Positions 7,153-15,240 of a DNA stretch of 37,583 nucleotides are shown piece after piece. The translations under genes were made by a program, and so were the position numbers. Location: the NCBI GenBank assembly GCA_001778375.1, contig MFGV01000049.1:1-37583 (forward strand). Direction: 5' to 3'. Source of the stretch: Candidatus Firestonebacteria bacterium RIFOXYD2_FULL_39_29 (GTDB lineage: Bacteria; Oederibacteriota; D2-FULL-39-29). The notes under the pieces are model-generated. The model did no database searches. It was given only the letters and a program-made list of their open reading frames with translations, and was not told the origin of the DNA. Each line of letters starts with the position of its first letter. The first letter of the stretch is position 1.

Positions 7153-7312
7153 CTCTCTCCTTGTTATCACTACTCAATAAACTATTAATATTTGGAGTAT
7201 TCTGTGCCTTGTGAATTGAATGCTCTTCTTGTTTAGGAGAATTATTATTTTTATCTTCAGAAAGAGAACTTTTATCACGCTTGTTTGTCTTGAAAACCCT
7301 TCTCTTTCTCAT
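7064..7312 (-). CDS. small hydrophilic ORF overlapping the pseudopilin start (doubtful)
   Basis: An 82-aa reading frame starts at ATG 7312, just after GGGGGG and 16 bases past the stop of the frameshifted regulator. Its first 55 residues are Lys/Asp/Ser/Asn-rich and low-complexity. The last 27 overlap the pseudopilin gene in another frame and look like a shadow. It could be a real short gene, or the original N-terminal extension of the pseudopilin separated by a frameshift. No family is recognised. Confidence 0.25.
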   Translation of the reverse strand: MRKRRVFKTNKRDKSSLSEDKNNNSPKQEEHSIHKAQNTPNINSLLSSDNKERDEEEDINYCFICWIIRYYGFGYSVYRQDS

Positions 7313-7328
7313 CTACCCCCCTGTTTGG

Positions 7329-8640
7329 TTACTTAATAATTTCCCAATACCCTTCTTTTCTGCCTCCACGCCTTTTTATTATTTTAGCTCTAACCAATTC
7401 TGCCAAATGATACTTTATTCCATCTTCAGTTATCCCCCCAATTTTACTGGCAAGGTCTTTTCTTGTTATTTTGGGATTTTGTTTTATTAAATCCAGTATT
7501 TTTTGGGCAGTCTTATGGGTAGTCTGTTCAGAAACACTACCCATAACATCTTTCCTTTTAAAAACAGTAAAGAACTGCCGTCCTATTTCTTCAAAATCGG
7601 CAGTCGGTTCTTTGGACAAGATTAACTTTATTCCCCTTCCCCATCTTTCAACAAAATGAACACGATGGAACATATCAGCAAGAAGTTTCGTTTCTTCTTT
7701 CTGAAGATTTACATTTTCTAATTTTGGCTATCGTCAGCCCTCCGTAAAGAAGACCAGGACTCCTAATCTCAAGACGGTCTCTGAATATAGCGACGTGAAC
7801 CGAGTCATCATTATAATAATCCCTGTGGCAGAACGCATTGATTACCGCTTCCCTGGATGCCGCTTTATCAATTTCTGGGACGTCTACTCTTTTAAAACCT
7901 TCAAGACGCATTCCGACGTTTATATGCTCAAGGATATATTCCTCAGCTCTTTGTATTAGTGTGAAAAGGTCTCCCTCAAAATCTTTCATATCAATAGGCG
8001 TGACGGTATCTGTAGTGGCAAATACACCACACCTTAACTTGGCATTTCTGAGAAAATTCTGCGGCTTCTTGCCAAAAAGTATAATGGCTGTATTCAAAAG
8101 CTTTCCCTGCCGAAGAAGGTTCAATTTGCTCAGAGAGTTCTTTATATCGTCATATTTAAGACCAAACGATTTAAGGAATACTTTCAACTTGTTAGGGCTT
8201 ATATCGCTCAACTTTGCATCAGGACAGACTTCAGAATCCCATTTAAACTTGTCTTTATTCTTTTCAAGGATAAAGTTTTCCAGTTCTTTGGCACTCATCT
8301 TCCTGTCTTCATCCTCGACTCTGATATATGCCCTGCCGTAAACATAATATGGCGTTTCTTTTCCTTTGAAATGGACTTTGATGCAGGACTTGCCTTTTAG
8401 TTTAATCTTTGTAATTGATGGATATATTTTAGATTCAATGCCGTTGGCTACTTCCCTGGATATGTCTCTGATGGTTTCCGAGCCGATTTGCTGACCAACT
8501 GCTTCCCCGTCGTTTTTTACGCCAAAATATAATTCACCTGCCTGATGTTTATTTAAAATAGCAACAATGGATATAACCGCTTCTTTTAATTCAGAGGTGG
8601 ATTTTTTAAACTCCAACGCCTCCGATTCTCTCCAACCCAT
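7329..8640 (-). pseudogene. AlbA_2 (Schlafen-like) / RecG-like regulator, frameshifted
   Basis: Two adjacent frames join into one protein of about 436 aa. The first (8640-7675) starts with an AlbA_2 domain (ESEALEFKKSTSELKEAVISIVAILNK.. then GELYFGVKNDGEAVG) and continues with the DxxxREAVINAFCHRDY segment and LEIRSPGLLYGGLT. It ends in RRNETSC-stop. One base out of frame, the DNA reads RRNELLADMFHRVHFVERWGRG, the usual continuation. The second part (7673-7329) ends in a winged helix (KITRKDLASKIG..). The shift is one extra base near 7685-7687. GGAG precedes the ATG. Family members are DNA-binding regulators, often in mobile or accessory regions. It may be a pseudogene, a frameshifted gene or a sequence error. 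Confidence 0.75.
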
Positions 8641-8723
8641 AGTAACTCCATGTAAATAAATCCATATTTTTTACGGTTCAAATCCTTTACTATCCAATGA
8701 GTATTATGTATTATTTTACCAAT

Positions 8724-8752
8724 TTTATAAAGAATTTTGTCAAGAATGTCAA
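8724..8752 (-). promoter_or_regulatory. promoter of the AlbA_2 regulator gene
   Basis: On the minus strand, TTGACA (8752-8747), a 17-base spacer and TATAAA (8729-8724) predict a start near 8717 and a leader of about 77 bases. Confidence 0.6.
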
Positions 8753-8803
8753 GCCAAAGTAAGAATGTCCGGTTTTTAACGGGTTTCGCAAGAAATGTCT
8801 CGA

Positions 8804-8832
8804 TTGACTTTTGAGTTTAAATAATATATCAT
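8804..8832 (+). promoter_or_regulatory. promoter of the first DUF2723 gene, probably leaderless
   Basis: TTGACT (8804-8809), a 17-base spacer and TATCAT (8827-8832) end 7 bases before the ATG at 8840. The predicted RNA start falls on the start codon. No Shine-Dalgarno sequence is seen. Confidence 0.6.
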
Positions 8833-8839
8833 TTGTTAA

Positions 8840-11464
8840 ATGAAAAAAACAAACAATATATCGAGATATTTAAGTATTTTAGCCTTTATATTTCCTCTAT
8901 CTATATATATATTAACAGCATGTCCGACAGTTTACGTGGGCGATTCAGGAGAAATGATAACGGCCGCTTATTATCTGGGAATACCACACCCTCCGGGATA
9001 TCCCCTTTACACAATGTTTGGAAAGCTCATGAGCACTCTCCCTTTATTCACAATCGCATATAGAGTCAACCTGACTGCATCATTCTTTGGCGCACTATCA
9101 ATACTCTTTTCTTATCTCCTTTTCAGAAATATTTCCTGTATATTCTTTAGAGAGACACGGGAAAAATCACCGGCAATTATGGATATAGCAGCATTCTTAT
9201 CGGCCATTTCTATCGCTTTCTCTTTCACCTTCTGGAATCAATCACTAATAACTAAAGGCGGACTTTACACCCTGAATTTACTCATAATAATTCTGGCACT
9301 CCATATACTCCTTCGTATTAGTGTTGAAGCCAAGCATCTTAACATGAAAAACTTCGTCTTACTTGGTGTGATTTGCGGGCTTGGTCTTGCTAATCACAAT
9401 ACAATGGTGCCATTGACCCTGTTTTTTGCGATATATACAGCCGGTGTTGTTTTCATTCAGGATAAAAAGAGAGCACTTGTCTGTCTGCCATTGATACTGA
9501 TCACAGCACTTGTCTCCGCAGCAATACTATATCTTTACCTTATAGTAAGAGCTAACGCAGCCCCGGTAATTAACTGGGGAAATCCTGAGAACATGGAGAA
9601 CCTGTTAAGACATATCTCAAGACAACAGTATCTTATAGTCGATCAGGGCAAAAGAACCATATCACATTTCTTCGTAGAACTCTACGGCTACGGACTTGCC
9701 GTCTTCAGCCAGAAGAACTTCCTGTTTATATTATTTCCTTTTGGAATATATTCCCTCTGGAAACATTCAAAAAAATATCTTTTATTAACCATTATGTTAT
9801 TTCTTTTTACCAGCGCAGGTTTTGCCGTTTTCACTAATTTTTACTTAAACACTCACGATCTTTATATTGTTGATCCTTTTCTTATTCCATCGTTTTTTAT
9901 GCTCTCACTCTTTTCTGTTATAGGATTATTTTTTATTATAGAAATACTTCTTCCAAAAAAGCTCCCTGTTTATGTACTTGTTTCAGTCATCGCAATTTTT
10001 TCTATTCTCTTAATACCTTTTAATTATTTCAAGTCAGATAAGAGCAAAAACTGGCTTGCTTTTAAATACGGAGCAAATCTTTTCAGAACAATAAAGAAAA
10101 ACAGCACCTTATTTACAGCAGGAGATAATGCAACATTTATAACCTGTTATCTGTCTAAAGTAGAAAAGATCCGCCCCGACATAATAATCCGTGATGACAC
10201 AGGGAATGTTTTTGACAATATTTATGGCAAGGATTTTCACGGTCTTGAGTTTGGCAATTATTATAAGCGTCTTAACGAAACACAATGGAAACTGATAAAC
10301 GAAGCAATAACCCCGGTTTACTGTGTAACCGGAAGCAATCTAAATAATGCACCCGGTTTTCAAATGAAACCCGACGGCGTGCTTTTTAGAATAGTTAAAG
10401 ATGCCGGGCAAAATATTGATACTTTTGATTTTTCCAAGTACGATACAAGCTCGTATGAAGACAATACTTTTTATAAGGATTTTTTGAACCGCGAACTTAT
10501 ATCCCTCTTTTACTTTTCAATGGCCGAAGTTGCTTTTGATACCGGTAACAAAAAAAGCGCTGAACACTATTACTTGAAATCCGAGGAATTCGGCGGCGAC
10601 ATGGCAACTACTCAGAATAACCTGGCAATATCTTACATAAGAAAAGAGTTCTATAAGAAAGCTATTGAACACGCTACAAAAGCTATAGATATTGATCCCA
10701 GATTTGCAGATGCCTACAACAATCTGGGGATTTCATACTATAAGTCCGGGAACTTTAAAGAGGCAATAACATATTACATCAAAGCTATAGAAACCGGGCC
10801 GAGAGACACATACCTTTATAACCTCGGGCAATTATATAGGGATGCAAATATGCCAGATGGAGCTATAGATGCTTATCAGAGAGCGCTTCTTATTAACCCC
10901 TACATACCCAAGGGTAATTATATTGTAGGGAATGCATATTTTGATAAAGGTGAATTTGACAAAGCAATTGAGTTTTACTTGAAAGGCCTCATTGTAGAAC
11001 CGGACTCCTTTGAAATTTACACTAATCTCGGAGCTGTTTACGACAGAAAAAGCATGTTAAAGGAATCAGGAGATGCATTTAAAAAAGCAATTTTTCTAAA
11101 TCCAAAACTCCCTGAAGCTAAGTACGGTCTTGGAAGTGTCCTTCAAAAACAAAAAGACTATGGAGCCGCCCTTAAGAACTATAGCGAAGCCGTAAGTATA
11201 AATCATAACTTTGCAGAGGGCTGGAATGCTCTGGGACTATTGCTAAATTCCACAGGCAACTACAAGGAAGCAGTAAACTGTTTCAAGAACCTGACAATAC
11301 TTACGCCAAAAGACGTGGAGGCCTGGAACAATCTCGGGATTTCATACGGAAGCATTAATGAATTTAATGAGGCAATTAAAGCATGGGAGAAAGCGCTTTC
11401 ATTAGACCCAAATTACAAAAACTCCAAACTAAACATCGAAAAAGTAAAGGGAATGATGAAATAG
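8840..11464 (+). CDS. DUF2723-TPR membrane protein A (TMEM260-like, candidate protein O-glycosyltransferase)
   Basis: An 874-aa protein. The N-terminal half is a multi-span GT-C-type membrane domain with the DUF2723 signature VYVGDSGEMI (Asp35, Glu38) and LGIPHPPGYPLYT just after the first membrane helix. Further family motifs are FWNQSLITKGGLYTLN (about 131-146), ANHNT (184-188) and VINWGNPENMENLLRH. After the last helix (about 400) comes a lumenal or periplasmic linker, then nine TPRs from about 550 to 870. Human TMEM260 has the same signature and TPR tail and is a protein O-mannosyltransferase, so I infer a polyprenyl-phosphate-sugar-dependent protein glycosyltransferase. The bacterial substrate is unknown. 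Two paralogues lie at 12718 and 17667. Confidence 0.85.
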   Translation: MKKTNNISRYLSILAFIFPLSIYILTACPTVYVGDSGEMITAAYYLGIPHPPGYPLYTMFGKLMSTLPLFTIAYRVNLTASFFGALSILFSYLLFRNISCIFFRETREKSPAIMDIAAFLSAISIAFSFTFWNQSLITKGGLYTLNLLIIILALHILLRISVEAKHLNMKNFVLLGVICGLGLANHNTMVPLTLFFAIYTAGVVFIQDKKRALVCLPLILITALVSAAILYLYLIVRANAAPVINWGNPENMENLLRHISRQQYLIVDQGKRTISHFFVELYGYGLAVFSQKNFLFILFPFGIYSLWKHSKKYLLLTIMLFLFTSAGFAVFTNFYLNTHDLYIVDPFLIPSFFMLSLFSVIGLFFIIEILLPKKLPVYVLVSVIAIFSILLIPFNYFKSDKSKNWLAFKYGANLFRTIKKNSTLFTAGDNATFITCYLSKVEKIRPDIIIRDDTGNVFDNIYGKDFHGLEFGNYYKRLNETQWKLINEAITPVYCVTGSNLNNAPGFQMKPDGVLFRIVKDAGQNIDTFDFSKYDTSSYEDNTFYKDFLNRELISLFYFSMAEVAFDTGNKKSAEHYYLKSEEFGGDMATTQNNLAISYIRKEFYKKAIEHATKAIDIDPRFADAYNNLGISYYKSGNFKEAITYYIKAIETGPRDTYLYNLGQLYRDANMPDGAIDAYQRALLINPYIPKGNYIVGNAYFDKGEFDKAIEFYLKGLIVEPDSFEIYTNLGAVYDRKSMLKESGDAFKKAIFLNPKLPEAKYGLGSVLQKQKDYGAALKNYSEAVSINHNFAEGWNALGLLLNSTGNYKEAVNCFKNLTILTPKDVEAWNNLGISYGSINEFNEAIKAWEKALSLDPNYKNSKLNIEKVKGMMK

Positions 11465-11537
11465 CAAAACACTTGGGATAAAATTCTAAATACAAAATAA
11501 GAATTTTAAGCAAATCTTTCATTGACTTACATTTCAT

Positions 11538-11882
11538 TTAACAATTTATCAAGCCGGACAACATCTTGGAAATATCTTCAATATCCTTTTTCAGTTCTTC
11601 ATTTTTGACGTTATCAATAAGTTCTTTACGCTTACAAATCTCTAAAATTGGAACACATTCAAATGCGGAGCCTCTTGATATTCTAAAGAAACTTGCCCTA
11701 TCCAGTTTATGATACCTGCCATTACCCTCTGCAATATTTGCAGCAATTGAAAGTGAAGCTCTGTTAAGCTGATCTGCCAAATAATAGTTACCTCTCTGAA
11801 AATTCCTGGTTAGATCGCCGATTTTACCTGCAAAATCAACAGACTTTCTATATACATCCAGTTTTTCGAATAGGAAACCCAT
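11538..11882 (-). CDS. four-helix bundle protein (23S rRNA-intervening-sequence protein family)
   Basis: A 114-aa protein of the IVP/S23 family, usually 110-125 aa. Recognisable parts are LDVYRKSVDFAGKI, the LADQLNRASLSIAANIAEGNGR motif, the FFRISRGSAFECVPILE helix and the C-terminal helix DISKMLSGLI. The fold is a homo-oligomeric four-helix bundle. The biochemical role is unknown, and most members stand free of 23S genes, as here. AGGGGTG precedes the ATG. It sits on the minus strand between two plus-strand DUF2723 genes, close to tmRNA and a pair of palindromic repeats, which suggests it was inserted there. Confidence 0.88.
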   Translation of the reverse strand: MGFLFEKLDVYRKSVDFAGKIGDLTRNFQRGNYYLADQLNRASLSIAANIAEGNGRYHKLDRASFFRISRGSAFECVPILEICKRKELIDNVKNEELKKDIEDISKMLSGLINC

Positions 11883-11971
11883 ATTTTCACCCCTTTAAAC
11901 GACGAATATAATCTGATAAATAGATACAAAGCCAAAAATCACATGAACTTGAAGAACATAAAACAAAAGAC

Positions 11972-12135
11972 GAAAATCGAGAATCGAAAGTTGACCGAAT
12001 CTCGACTATCGATTTTCTACTTATATCATGCTACTTTTAAAAGAACTCAAAACAAATACAGAACAACAAACCGAGAATCGAAAATCGAGAGTTGACCGAA
12101 TCGATATATTTCTCGAATCTCGACTATCGATTCTC
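11972..12135. repeat. two copies of a covarying palindromic repeat
   Basis: Copy 1 (11972-12017) has arms GAAAATCGA and TCGATTTTC. Copy 2 (12073-12135) has GAGAATCGA and TCGATTCTC. Both carry the inner pair TCGAGA/TCTCGA and the core agttgaccgaatc. Both outer arms changed together (A to G, T to C), keeping the pairing. Copy 2 has about 17 extra bases in the middle. Confidence 0.75.
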
Positions 12136-12136
12136 T

Positions 12137-12165
12137 ACCAATTTAAAGCTTAGCTTTAAATTGGT
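12137..12165. repeat. perfect palindrome including the tmRNA 3' ACCA
   Basis: A 13-bp perfect stem, ACCAATTTAAAGC and GCTTTAAATTGGT, with a 3-base loop. The right arm's TGGT is the complement of the tmRNA discriminator and CCA. No U-run follows, so it is not a normal intrinsic terminator. Confidence 0.85.
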
Positions 12166-12507
12166 GGAGGTGGCGGGAATCGAACCCGCGTCCGAAAGTA
12201 CATTCACGAAGATTACTACCTGCATAGCCCGTGATTAAGGCTTCGCCTGTCCGGCTTTCACGGACGAAATCCGTTCAAGCTAGCTCAAGAACTTTCTCGC
12301 CCCTAAACCCCGGAGCACAGTTTAGATAGCCAGCCTACTAATGGCGTTCAGCCGGCCTCGTAGGCGAAGACCGGGGAACGTGACAGCTTAAGCTGCCAGC
12401 GCTAAATTTGAGTTAGCGTTTGTGTTTTGCCGCCTGTTTTAAGAAGGTTGACGGCACCTCTGCAGGCAATCCGCGCTTCAATACCCCCGTCGAATCCATG
12501 CACCCCC
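12162..12507 (-). ncRNA. ssrA: tmRNA (transfer-messenger RNA)
   Basis: A one-piece tmRNA of 346 bases. The 5' end GGGGGTGCATGGATTCGACGG and 3' end GGTTCGATTCCCGCCACCTCCACCA form the tRNA-like domain. The acceptor GGGGGTG/CACCTCC has the G3-U70 wobble that marks alanine charging. The tag frame ends Asn-Thr-Asn-Ala-Asn-Ser-Asn-Leu-Ala-Leu-Ala-Ala-stop (TAA inside GCAGCTTAA). The in-frame codon before this is CAA, so the resume codon is uncertain. Pseudoknot-forming GC-rich segments follow the tag. It rescues stalled ribosomes with SmpB. It lies between DUF2723 proteins A and B, on the opposite strand. Confidence 0.96.
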
Positions 12508-12534
12508 AGGGACTTCAAATTCTAAGAACTAAAT

Positions 12535-12650
12535 TCTAAATCCTAAACAAAATCTTTGTATTTATATTAATAAACTTCCCTTTTAGTGATTAATGCTTTA
12601 ATTTTATTTTCTTTATTTAGTGCTTAGAGCTTTTACCTTAGTGCTTGTTT
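12535..12650. repeat. dispersed intergenic repeat, copy B
   Basis: Shares 'tatattaataaacttcc' (12563-12579) and the run of 'tagtgctta/gcttgttt' units (12616-12650) with 105-190, in the same order and spacing apart from a short insertion. It lies just upstream of tmRNA, where a tmRNA promoter would be expected. Confidence 0.6.
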
Positions 12651-12717
12651 TAATTATATCACATAACATCTAATATTCCAGTAGAAATTGAAAGTTTTTT
12701 ATGCTAATTTAATGATT

Positions 12718-15081
12718 ATGACTAAAAAGAAAAGTATTGCAGGAGTAATTGTTTTTTTAGTATCACTGACTGTTTACCTTGCCACGGTCTGTCCGACAGT
12801 ATATGTCGGTGATTCCGGAGAGATGATAACTGCAGCTTTTTTCCTGGGTATCCCCCACCCTCCAGGTTATCCTCTTTTTTGCCTGATAGGAAAAGCACTT
12901 TCCTTTCTTCCTATTTCCACTATTGCTTATAGAATCAACCTTGTAGCAGTTCTTTTCGGAGCCTTGACGGTCAGTATACTTTTTCAGTTTTTAAGTAAGC
13001 TTTTTCTTGATCTTGGTCAAAAAGGTCAAATATTCCCTTTAGCTTGTGCTTTACTTTTTGCTTTTTCAAAAACCTTCTGGGCACAGGCACTCATGGCAAA
13101 AGGCGCGCTTTATACAATAAATGCTTTCTTTATAATTACTCTTATCTATATGATTTATTCCAACAGAAATAATATGACCAAAATTAACTTAATTTTGATA
13201 GCACTGGTCAACGGACTCGGACTTGCAAATCATAACACTATAGCCCCGCTTTCTTTTTTATTTTTACTCTATGCCGTATCGTACTCAAAATCCATCAAAC
13301 AGGCAATATCATACAGTTTGATATACGCAGGCACTGCAATTTTTTCAGCATTATTAATATATATGTACCTTCCTATCAGATCCGCCGGAAATCCTGTTAT
13401 AGACTGGGGACATCCGGCATCTTTTTATGGTTTTTTAAATCATGTCCTTAGAAAACAATACAGTTTTTTTGCGACTTCAGAAAGAAGTATTCCTTTATTT
13501 TTAGAACAGACAAGGTTTTACTTCAGTTATCTCTCAGACCAGATGACACCGATATTTGTTCTTATTGCCGTACCCGGAGCAGCGGCACTCTTCAAATTCT
13601 CAAAAAAACTATTTTCCATCCTGTTAATTACATTTTTATTGACAGGCTTCGGTTTATTACTTTTGAGCAATCCTCAAATGAACGCAATTGATAAATTCAC
13701 TCTGGAAGTGTTCTTCATCCCCTCATATTTTGTTTTTACGGTCACAATACTGTTTGGCACTGGTTTAATACTTACAATATTAAAAAACAAATTGGCAGTT
13801 CCGATAATCACAGTAATTGCTCTTTTAAGTATTTTATTGGTTCTTAAAATAAATTACTTTGAAAACGATAAAAGTAATAACTTTATCTGTCATGATTACG
13901 GAGTAAATATACTCCGGTCTCCCGTCCCCGGCTCGACAGTTTTCGTTTCAGGAGATAACGGAACTTTCGCTGCTGCATATTTTAAATTTGTCGAAAAAGC
14001 AAGGCCGGACATTGAGGTTTATGATGATTATGGCAGAGTATTTAAAAATATTTACGGTCCTGATTTTTTATTTATGCCGGCAGGGGTTTATGAAAAACGT
14101 GTTACCCAGGTTCAAAGGGCTTTAATAAATACATCAATTAAACCCATATATTGCCTTGGCGGCAGCAGTATTTATGGTATGGACGATATACCTACGGTAA
14201 GCGAAGGTATACTTTACCGCGTTAAGAGCGCAAAAGCTATTGTCTTCCCCTTCCAGCCTTTACTGACCAAACGCGGACTTGACGACAAAAACATCTATCT
14301 TGATTATTGGTGCAAAGAAATAGCAGCCGGATATTATATGCTTGATGGCGACAGGTATTTTGAAAAAAAGAACCTTGAGGCAGCAAAAGCAAGCTATAAA
14401 AAAGCCGCCGAAATCGGCAGTGAAAGTTCAAATATCATGAGCTTGATAGGACTGGCCTTTGGGAAGTTCTCTATCGATGAGGCATTAACACTCTATAAAG
14501 AGACCGCAAATTCAACTTTGCGATCGCCCGAAATACTTAACAACTTAGGTGTTGCTTACTTTAAAAAAGGCCTTTATGACCAGTCTATATCCGCTTATGA
14601 AGAAGCTGTAAAGCTGGAGCCAAACTACTTTAAGTCTTATTTTAATATAGGTGTTTCTTTCAATTCCAAGGGAGACTTAAAGAAAGCTCTTGAGTATTTT
14701 GAAAAGACCATTCAAAAAAGCCCTGCGTATGTGGATGCTTACTATGGAACAGCAAATTGCTACTTTTTCCAAAAAGATTATGCAAACGCATTTAAATTTT
14801 ATGTAAAAGCTACTGAGATAAATCCAGAGTTTGCAATAGGATATAATGGGGCTGCTGCAGCAATGCACTCCCTCGGAAAATATTCTGAAGCCGTTAAATA
14901 CTACGAAAAAGCAATATCTTTCAAACCTGATTACATTGAAGCTTATGGTAATCTCTCAGGAGCTTATCAAGCCTTAGGTAACAAAGAAGGAGCTATCAGG
15001 ACATTAAAAACAGCTTTAACTTACTTCCCCGATAATCAAGGAATCATACAGCAACTGAGAAGTCTGGGAGAGAGATACTAG
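12718..15081 (+). CDS. DUF2723-TPR membrane protein B (TMEM260-like)
   Basis: A 787-aa paralogue of protein A. DUF2723 signature: VYVGDSGEMI (Asp32, Glu35) with LGIPHPPGYPLFC. Other conserved parts are FWAQALMAKGALYTIN, ANHNT, YLPIRSAGNPVIDWGHPASF and NHVLRKQYSFF. About a dozen membrane helices are followed by a soluble linker and seven TPRs (about residues 545-780). I placed the start at ATG 12718 because MTKKKSIAGVIV lines up with the N-termini of A and C. ATG 12712 is nearly as good; starts further upstream add unaligned residues. No Shine-Dalgarno sequence is visible. It is convergent with paralogue C. Function is inferred as for A: a membrane glycosyltransferase using a lipid-linked sugar. 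Confidence 0.84.
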   Translation: MTKKKSIAGVIVFLVSLTVYLATVCPTVYVGDSGEMITAAFFLGIPHPPGYPLFCLIGKALSFLPISTIAYRINLVAVLFGALTVSILFQFLSKLFLDLGQKGQIFPLACALLFAFSKTFWAQALMAKGALYTINAFFIITLIYMIYSNRNNMTKINLILIALVNGLGLANHNTIAPLSFLFLLYAVSYSKSIKQAISYSLIYAGTAIFSALLIYMYLPIRSAGNPVIDWGHPASFYGFLNHVLRKQYSFFATSERSIPLFLEQTRFYFSYLSDQMTPIFVLIAVPGAAALFKFSKKLFSILLITFLLTGFGLLLLSNPQMNAIDKFTLEVFFIPSYFVFTVTILFGTGLILTILKNKLAVPIITVIALLSILLVLKINYFENDKSNNFICHDYGVNILRSPVPGSTVFVSGDNGTFAAAYFKFVEKARPDIEVYDDYGRVFKNIYGPDFLFMPAGVYEKRVTQVQRALINTSIKPIYCLGGSSIYGMDDIPTVSEGILYRVKSAKAIVFPFQPLLTKRGLDDKNIYLDYWCKEIAAGYYMLDGDRYFEKKNLEAAKASYKKAAEIGSESSNIMSLIGLAFGKFSIDEALTLYKETANSTLRSPEILNNLGVAYFKKGLYDQSISAYEEAVKLEPNYFKSYFNIGVSFNSKGDLKKALEYFEKTIQKSPAYVDAYYGTANCYFFQKDYANAFKFYVKATEINPEFAIGYNGAAAAMHSLGKYSEAVKYYEKAISFKPDYIEAYGNLSGAYQALGNKEGAIRTLKTALTYFPDNQGIIQQLRSLGERY

Positions 15082-15239
15082 TTCATAAAGTTTGTAAAGT
15101 TTTTAACGTTTATAAGGTCCAAATCTTTGAAAGATATTCTTTAAAAAATACTTGTTTTTCTTTACTTCTTTAAATTCAATATATGCCACCGCTAAAAATA
15201 ACTTTACAAACCTTAAAAACCTTACAAACTTTATAAACT
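15080..15239. repeat. 40-base inverted repeat between convergent DUF2723 genes
   Basis: Left arm 15080-15119 and right arm 15200-15239 are reverse complements at about 33 of 40 positions, each made of 'gtttgtaaagttt'-like units. They abut the stop codons of paralogues B and C. The pair may act as a two-way transcription barrier or may be an expanded repeat of the 'aaagtcc' family. Confidence 0.7.
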
Positions 15240-15240
15240 C

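Noticed and set aside
11538-11882. 23S rRNA intervening sequence implied by the IVP-family protein
   Set aside because: No 23S rRNA sequence surrounds it; free-standing members are common.
15080-15239. CRISPR array from the regular 'gtttgtaaagttt' units
   Set aside because: Units are short, degenerate and tandem, with no unique spacers of constant length and no cas genes.
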